From Paraburkholderia sp. FT54 (GTDB lineage: Bacteria > Pseudomonadota > Gammaproteobacteria > Burkholderiales > Burkholderiaceae), in the NCBI RefSeq assembly GCF_031585635.1, contig NZ_CP134195.1:4030001-4094000 (forward strand): a stretch of 64,000 nucleotides of DNA, given 5' to 3'. Positions 58,972-64,000 of this stretch are shown here, in pieces. The position numbers and the translations under genes were made by a program. Position 1 is the stretch's first letter; each line of letters begins with the position of its first letter. Under the pieces are notes generated by a model. That model did not search any database. It was not told where the DNA came from and saw only the letters and a program-made list of their open reading frames with translations.

Positions 58972-59751
58972 TTACTTCTTGACCTTGTGGTCGTAATCCA
59001 CCGTCAGCGGCGCATGGTCGCTGAACTTGATATCGCGGAACACGTCGGTGCGTTTCGCCTTGCTCGCGATACCCGGCGTCGCGATCTGATAATCGATCCG
59101 CCACCCGACGTTCTTCGCATACGCCTGACCGCGATTGCTCCACCACGTGTACTGTTCGGGCCGCTGGTCGAGCGTGCGGAATACATCGACGTAGCCCACT
59201 TCATCGAATAATTTGGTGAGCCATGCGCGCTCTTCCGGCAGGCAACCCGAGTTCTTCTGGTTGCTCTTCCAGTTCTTGATGTCGATTTCCTTGTGGACGA
59301 TGTTGACGTCGCCGCACACAATCACTTCGCGCTCCTTGGCCAGTTCCGCGAGATGCGGCATGAACTCGTCCATGAAACGGTATTTGGCCTGCTGGCGCTC
59401 GTCCCCGCTCGAACCGGACGGCACATACACCGAAATCACCGACAGCTTGCCGAAACGCAGTTCCACATAGCGCCCTTCCGGGTCGAATTCCTCGCTGCCG
59501 AAACCGATCACCACTTCGTCCGGTTCGTGACGCGTGTAGACGCCCGCGCCGCTATAACCCTTCTTCACGGCGTGCTGAAAATAGCCGGTGAAGTTATGCG
59601 GCGCCATGAATTCCGGCGTCATATCGTCCTGCGAGCATTTGATTTCCTGCACGCACAGCACGTCGGCCTTCTGTTCTCCGAACCAGTCGAAAAAGCCTTT
59701 CTTCGCCGCTGAACGGATGCCGTTCAGGTTCGCGGTAATCACACGCAACAT
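58972..59751 (-). CDS. xthA: Exodeoxyribonuclease III
   Basis: A 259-residue AP endonuclease and 3'-5' exonuclease for base-excision repair. Conserved residues appear in TANLNGIRSA, VQEIKCS, GDVNIVH and SDHAPLTVDY. The ATG at 59751 is chosen because AAAAGGAACG precedes MLRVITANLNG; a longer in-frame start adds 12 residues without family likeness. ppk2 is on the same strand 46 bp upstream. Confidence 0.94.
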   Translation of the reverse strand: MLRVITANLNGIRSAAKKGFFDWFGEQKADVLCVQEIKCSQDDMTPEFMAPHNFTGYFQHAVKKGYSGAGVYTRHEPDEVVIGFGSEEFDPEGRYVELRFGKLSVISVYVPSGSSGDERQQAKYRFMDEFMPHLAELAKEREVIVCGDVNIVHKEIDIKNWKSNQKNSGCLPEERAWLTKLFDEVGYVDVFRTLDQRPEQYTWWSNRGQAYAKNVGWRIDYQIATPGIASKAKRTDVFRDIKFSDHAPLTVDYDHKVKK

Positions 59752-59797
59752 GTCGTTCCTTTTATGTTCGATTCGTTTCTGAAGCAAAAGGGCACGG

Positions 59798-60637
59798 TCA
59801 CTCGACCTTGATGCCCTTCAGCGATTCTTTGGCAGGCGGATATTCGAGCTTGAGCGCCTCGAAGGCGCGCAACAGCAACTCAGCCACCATCACATTGCGA
59901 TGCGTCTTCGAGTCAGCCGGAATCACGTACCACGGCGCGTACTCAGTCGATGTTGCCGCCATCGCGTCCTGATACGCCGCCTGATATTTGTCCCACTGCT
60001 TGCGCGCCTCGAGATCGGCGACGTCGAATTTCCAGTGCTTGCTCGGATCGTCGATGCGCGCTTGCAGACGCGCACGCTGCTCGTCTTTCGAAATGTGCAG
60101 CATGCATTTGACGATGGCCGTGCCGCTATACGCCAGCAACTCTTCGAACTGGCGGATGTGGCAACAGCGTTGCACGAAGGCTTGCGAGTCCAGGCTGCCG
60201 AGCACGGTAGGCACCAGCAGATCTTCGTAGTGACTGCGGTTGAAGATCGTCAGTTCGCCGGCGGCGGGTGCTTGCGAATGCACGCGCCAGAGAAAATCGT
60301 GCGCGAGTTCGACCGGCGTTGGCGCCTTGAACGGCACGATGCGCAAGCCAAGCGGATCGACTTCGTGAAACACGGCGCGAATCGTGCCGTCCTTGCCGCT
60401 CGTGTCCATGCCCTGCAGCACCAGCAACACGCGGCGCGTCTGCTGCGCGTGCAAACATTCCTGCAGCGTGTCGAGCTTCGCGCCGATCTCCGACAGACGC
60501 GTCCTGTCGGTATCTTTCGAACCGGTCGAAAACGGCTTGGCGGCCGGATCGAAATCGCTCAGCGAGAATTTGCTTTTTTTCTTGCCGTCGTCGAAATACG
60601 GCACGCGGAAATCGTCAAGTTCGGGTTGCTTGGCCAT
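59798..60637 (-). CDS. Polyphosphate kinase 2 family protein
   Basis: A 279-residue kinase that uses polyphosphate to phosphorylate nucleotides (or the reverse). Walker A is GMDTSGKDGTI; FKAPTPVELAHDFLWRVH and IFNRSHYEDLL are strong PPK2 motifs. Class (ADP or AMP acceptor) is not assigned. The ATG at 60637 follows AGGGGAG. Confidence 0.92.
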   Translation of the reverse strand: MAKQPELDDFRVPYFDDGKKKSKFSLSDFDPAAKPFSTGSKDTDRTRLSEIGAKLDTLQECLHAQQTRRVLLVLQGMDTSGKDGTIRAVFHEVDPLGLRIVPFKAPTPVELAHDFLWRVHSQAPAAGELTIFNRSHYEDLLVPTVLGSLDSQAFVQRCCHIRQFEELLAYSGTAIVKCMLHISKDEQRARLQARIDDPSKHWKFDVADLEARKQWDKYQAAYQDAMAATSTEYAPWYVIPADSKTHRNVMVAELLLRAFEALKLEYPPAKESLKGIKVE

Positions 60638-60687
60638 CCACACACTCCCCTGATCTGCGTTCGCCTAAATGGACCTGCAAAAATGAA

Positions 60688-60727
60688 ACGGGCTGTTGCC
60701 CCACTTTCGTTTCCGGCAACAGCCCGT
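60688..60727 (-). terminator. Terminator of gatCAB
   Basis: ACGGGCTGTTGCC (60688-60700) pairs perfectly with GGCAACAGCCCGT (60715-60727). On the minus strand TTTCATTTTT follows it. It lies between gatB and the PPK2 gene. Confidence 0.88.
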
Positions 60728-60778
60728 CTTGACCTGAGCTATAACGCTTCAGTCGTTCGTGCTCAACTCAACTTCAAC

Positions 60779-62254
60779 TCAGGACAGCTTCTTCTTCAGC
60801 AGTTCGTTCACCTGCGCCGGATTGGCCTTGCCCTTGGTCGCTTTCATGGCCTGGCCGATCAGCGCGTTAAACGCCTTTTCCTTACCGGCGCGGAATTCCT
60901 CGACCGACTTCTGGTTCGCGGCGAGCACTTCGTCGATGATCGCTTCGAGTGCGCCGGTATCCGAAATCTGCTTCAGCCCCTTCGCCTCGATGATGCGATC
61001 GGCGGCGGCTTCGTCGGTGGCTTTCTCTTCCCAGATCGCGAGGAAAATTTCCTTGGCGATCTTGTTAGAGATCGTACCGTCGGCGATACGCTGCAGCAGC
61101 AACGCGAGTTGCGCGGACGACACCGGGCTCTCAGCAAAGTCGAGACCCTCGCGATTCAGTTGCGACGACACTTCGCCCATCAGCCAGTTAGCCGCGACCT
61201 TGGCGTTGGCCGGCCCGACTTTGCTCACCACCGCTTCGTAGTACGCAGCCATGGCTTTGCTCGACGTCAGCACGTTGGCGTCGTACGGCGTCAAACCATA
61301 TTGCGACACGAAGCGCTGTTGAATCGCCACCGGCAGCTCCGGCATCTCGCTCCTCACGCGCTCGACCCACGCCGCGTCGATTACGAGCGGCATTAGATCG
61401 GGATCGGGGAAATAGCGGTAATCGTGCGCGTCTTCCTTGCTGCGCATGGAGCGCGTTTCGCGTTTGTCCGGATCGTACAGACGCGTTTCCTGCACCACCG
61501 TGCCGCCATCTTCGATCAGTTCGATCTGACGGCGCACTTCGTACTGGATCGCTTCTTCGAGGAAGCGGAACGAGTTCAGGTTCTTGATCTCGGCGCGCGT
61601 GCCGAACTCCGCCTGGCCGACCGGGCGCACCGATACGTTCGCGTCGCAACGGAACGAGCCTTCTTGCATGTTGCCGTCGCAGATGCCGAGCCATGTCACG
61701 AGCGTGTGCAGCGTCTTCGCGTAGGCGACCGCTTCGGCCGCGCTGCGCATTTCCGGCTCGGTGACGATTTCGAGCAACGGCGTGCCGGCGCGATTCAGAT
61801 CGATGCCGGTCATGCCCGCGAAGTCTTCGTGCAACGACTTGCCCGCGTCTTCTTCGAGGTGAGCGCGCGTGAGATTGACGACCTTTTCATACGCCGGGGT
61901 GCCCGCCTTTTCGTTGGCCGGCACCTGAATCGTCACCTGACCGCCCTGCACCACGGGGATTTCGTACTGGCTGATCTGATAGCCCTTCGGCAGATCGGGG
62001 TAGAAATAATTCTTGCGCGCGAAGATGCTGCGCGGCGCCACCGTCGCGCCGATCGCGAGGCCGAACTGGATCGCGCGCTCCACAGCGCCGCGGTTCATCA
62101 CCGGCAACGTGCCCGGCAACGCCAGATCGACGGGGCACGCTTGCGTGTTCGGCGCAGCGCCGAATTGCGTAGCGGCTCCCGAGAAAATCTTCGATTGGGT
62201 CGACAGTTGCGTGTGGGTCTCCAGACCGATCACGACTTCCCATTGCTTGGCCAT
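60779..62254 (-). CDS. gatB: Asp-tRNA(Asn)/Glu-tRNA(Gln) amidotransferase subunit B
   Basis: A 491-residue tRNA-binding subunit that activates misacylated Asn- or Gln-tRNA. The N-terminus reads [31 protein letters not shown] and EDAGKSLH lie in the kinase-like site, and a YqeY-like tail ends with NELLKKKLS. The ATG at 62254 follows AGGAG with a 10-bp spacer; an in-frame GTG three codons upstream is too close to it. It lies 5 bp after the gatA stop. Confidence 0.96.
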   Translation of the reverse strand: MAKQWEVVIGLETHTQLSTQSKIFSGAATQFGAAPNTQACPVDLALPGTLPVMNRGAVERAIQFGLAIGATVAPRSIFARKNYFYPDLPKGYQISQYEIPVVQGGQVTIQVPANEKAGTPAYEKVVNLTRAHLEEDAGKSLHEDFAGMTGIDLNRAGTPLLEIVTEPEMRSAAEAVAYAKTLHTLVTWLGICDGNMQEGSFRCDANVSVRPVGQAEFGTRAEIKNLNSFRFLEEAIQYEVRRQIELIEDGGTVVQETRLYDPDKRETRSMRSKEDAHDYRYFPDPDLMPLVIDAAWVERVRSEMPELPVAIQQRFVSQYGLTPYDANVLTSSKAMAAYYEAVVSKVGPANAKVAANWLMGEVSSQLNREGLDFAESPVSSAQLALLLQRIADGTISNKIAKEIFLAIWEEKATDEAAADRIIEAKGLKQISDTGALEAIIDEVLAANQKSVEEFRAGKEKAFNALIGQAMKATKGKANPAQVNELLKKKLS

Positions 62255-62259
62255 GGTGC

Positions 62260-63747
62260 TCACACTCCTGCCGGTGCTTTGCGGTGCCAGTCGGTCGCGC
62301 GCTGGAACGCGTCGGCCACCTGCAGCATCCGGGCTTCATTGAAATAGTTGCCGATGATCTGCAAACCCACCGGACGCTGCGCGTTCGCGCCCGCGCCGAA
62401 ACCGCACGGCACGCTCATGCCCGGCAAACCGGCGAGGCTCACCGACAGCGTGTAGATGTCGGCCAGATACATCTGCACCGGATCGTCGCCCTTCGCGCCG
62501 AGGTCCCACGCCACCGACGGCGCAACCGGTCCCATGATCACGTCGCACTGCTTGAACGCTTCCTGGAAGTCCTGCGCGATGATGCGGCGGATCTTCTGCG
62601 CCTGCAGGTAGTACGCGTCGTAATAGCCGTGCGACAGCACGTAGGCGCCCACCAGTATGCGACGCTTCACCTCCGGGCCGAAACCTTCGGCGCGTGACTT
62701 CTTGTACATGTCGAGCAGATCGCGATACTCCGCCGCGCGATGACCGAAGCGCACACCGTCGAAACGCGACAGGTTCGACGAAGCCTCCGCCGGCGCGATC
62801 ACGTAGTACACCGGGATCGACAACTCCGTTTTCGGCAGCGACACTTCGACGAGCGTGGCGCCAAGCGCTTCGTATTGCTTGAGCGCGGCGTCGATCGACG
62901 CGCGCACGTCGTCGGCAAGACCGGCGCCGAAATACTCTTTCGGCAAGCCGATGCGCAGGCCGGCGAGCGGCTTGCCGGCGCCGTCTTCCTTCCACGGCTT
63001 GCCGAGGTAGCGCGTGTAGTCTTCGTCGTCGCGCACGAGGCTGGTCGAATCGCGCTCGTCGAAACCGGCCATGGCGTTGAGCAGCGTGGCGCAATCCGCG
63101 GCGTTTTGCGCCATCGGACCGCCCTGATCCAGCGACGAGGCGAACGCGATCATGCCGTAACGCGACACGCGGCCGTACGTCGGCTTGATGCCGGTGATGC
63201 CGGAGAACGACGCCGGCTGACGGATCGAGCCACCGGTATCCGTCCCGGTTGCGGCAGGCGCAAGGCGCGCAGCCACGGCCGCTGCCGAACCGCCCGACGA
63301 ACCGCCCGGCACGGCCTTGACATCCCACGGATTCTGCACGGGACCAAAGTACGAATTCTCGTTGGATGAGCCCATTGCGAACTCATCCATATTGGTCTTG
63401 CCCACGCACACCATGCCGGCGTTCTGCAGACGCGCGACCACGGTCGCGTCGAACGGGCTCTCGTAGTTCGACAGCATTTTTGAGCCGGCGGTGGAGCGCC
63501 AGCCCTTGGTGACGAACACGTCCTTGTGCGCGATCGGCAGGCCGACCAGCGGGCCGGCGTGGCCGGTATGCAGCAGGGCGTCCGCGGCTTTCGCCTGCGC
63601 GAGCGTCAGATCGGGATCGACCTGGATGAATGCGTTCAGGCTGTTGGCCGCATCGATCCGCTTCAGATAGAGCTGCGCCAGTTCGACTGCGGAGCATTCC
63701 TTGGCCGTCAGTGCGGCGCGCAGTTCGGTCAAACTTTTTTCATGCAT
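62260..63747 (-). CDS. gatA: Asp-tRNA(Asn)/Glu-tRNA(Gln) amidotransferase subunit A
   Basis: A 495-residue amidase that releases ammonia from glutamine. The Ser-cisSer-Lys triad is visible: Lys in PIAHKDVF, cis-Ser in [11 protein letters not shown], nucleophile Ser in [12 protein letters not shown]. It is the middle gene of gatC-gatA-gatB, starting about 190 bp after gatC. Confidence 0.96.
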   Translation of the reverse strand: MHEKSLTELRAALTAKECSAVELAQLYLKRIDAANSLNAFIQVDPDLTLAQAKAADALLHTGHAGPLVGLPIAHKDVFVTKGWRSTAGSKMLSNYESPFDATVVARLQNAGMVCVGKTNMDEFAMGSSNENSYFGPVQNPWDVKAVPGGSSGGSAAAVAARLAPAATGTDTGGSIRQPASFSGITGIKPTYGRVSRYGMIAFASSLDQGGPMAQNAADCATLLNAMAGFDERDSTSLVRDDEDYTRYLGKPWKEDGAGKPLAGLRIGLPKEYFGAGLADDVRASIDAALKQYEALGATLVEVSLPKTELSIPVYYVIAPAEASSNLSRFDGVRFGHRAAEYRDLLDMYKKSRAEGFGPEVKRRILVGAYVLSHGYYDAYYLQAQKIRRIIAQDFQEAFKQCDVIMGPVAPSVAWDLGAKGDDPVQMYLADIYTLSVSLAGLPGMSVPCGFGAGANAQRPVGLQIIGNYFNEARMLQVADAFQRATDWHRKAPAGV

Positions 63748-63940
63748 TGCGTTTTATCCTGAAGAGCGCGGCAGCGCAGTCACGCTGCCGTGGAGGCGTT
63801 CGGCTGCCCGCCGGCAAACCGAGCCGAAGAAGCCGGAGACGACGGTCATGCAAGCGCCGGGCACATGAGGCGGTATGCCGCGAGTCGGCACATCGCCGCA
63901 AGGCTGGCTCGCACGCCGCGCCAGGCTCGATGCGCGGGTT

Positions 63941-64000
63941 TTACTCGATCACCTTCGGCACGAGATACAGGCCTTCCTGCACGGCCGGCGCCGGGCGCTG
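63941..64000 (-). CDS. gatC: Amidotransferase subunit C, C-terminal end only
   Basis: Reading the minus strand, the last 19 codons before TAA give QRPAPAVQEGLYLVPKVIE, the typical GatC C-terminus. The rest lies outside the window. Its place ahead of gatA supports the call. Confidence 0.88.
   Translation of the reverse strand, partial: QRPAPAVQEGLYLVPKVIE

Overview
The window is a GC-rich chromosomal segment that reads like a member of the Burkholderiaceae, most likely Paraburkholderia. This rests on the gene neighbourhoods metX-metW, dapF-DUF484-xerC, dksA followed by hslVU, a RegB/RegA redox pair, gatCAB, and strong G/C third-position codon bias. I see no IS element, prophage, tRNA, rRNA or CRISPR array. 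Most of the window is ordinary core and transport genes. The unusual part is roughly 6.0-14.9 kb.

Layout. 0-6 kb: the end of a sugar ABC permease, ferredoxin-NADP reductase (fpr), a NarL-type two-component pair and an amino-acid permease. 6-14.3 kb, minus strand: a 1427-residue protein built from 177 octapeptide repeats, then an O-GlcNAc-transferase-like TPR protein (GT41/SPINDLY), then a methyltransferase fused to a GT9 (heptosyltransferase-like) domain. I suggest, as inference, that the two transferases modify the Ser/Thr-rich repeat protein. 14.9-22.6 kb: a molybdenum hydroxylase (CO-dehydrogenase-like, form II) operon in the order S-L-M, MoxR ATPase, VWA protein, CoxG, XdhC. 22.7-31 kb: the SrkA kinase, small hypotheticals, and an RND efflux operon (permease, adaptor, outer-membrane lipoprotein). 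31-36 kb: an MFS exporter, two small membrane proteins, an aldo/keto reductase and a phytanoyl-CoA-dioxygenase-like protein. Then a poorly explained 1-kb stretch.

36-47 kb: metK and lpxL, divergent across a structured metK leader; dapF, DUF484, xerC, an RlmI-like methyltransferase, a His-rich CobW GTPase, dksA and hslVU. 47-51 kb: regA/regB and an orphan TPR-glycosyltransferase. 51-59 kb: a CWC protein, argB, a HAD nucleotidase, slmA, metXW, ampG and an M48 metalloprotease. 59-64 kb, minus strand: xthA, a PPK2 kinase, gatB, gatA and the last codons of gatC.

Main points to check. (1) The octad repeat protein has a strict two-tier layout. Nineteen basic octads are spaced exactly 7 or 10 octads apart, each preceded by an acidic residue, and a perfect 459-bp duplication lies 71 octads away. 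(2) Upstream of metX there is a good match to the SAM-II riboswitch pseudoknot, with an extra hairpin and a downstream hairpin that covers the ribosome binding site. (3) The metK leader holds several stem-loops and resembles no riboswitch class I can place with confidence. All sequence statements come from reading by eye; no database search was run.
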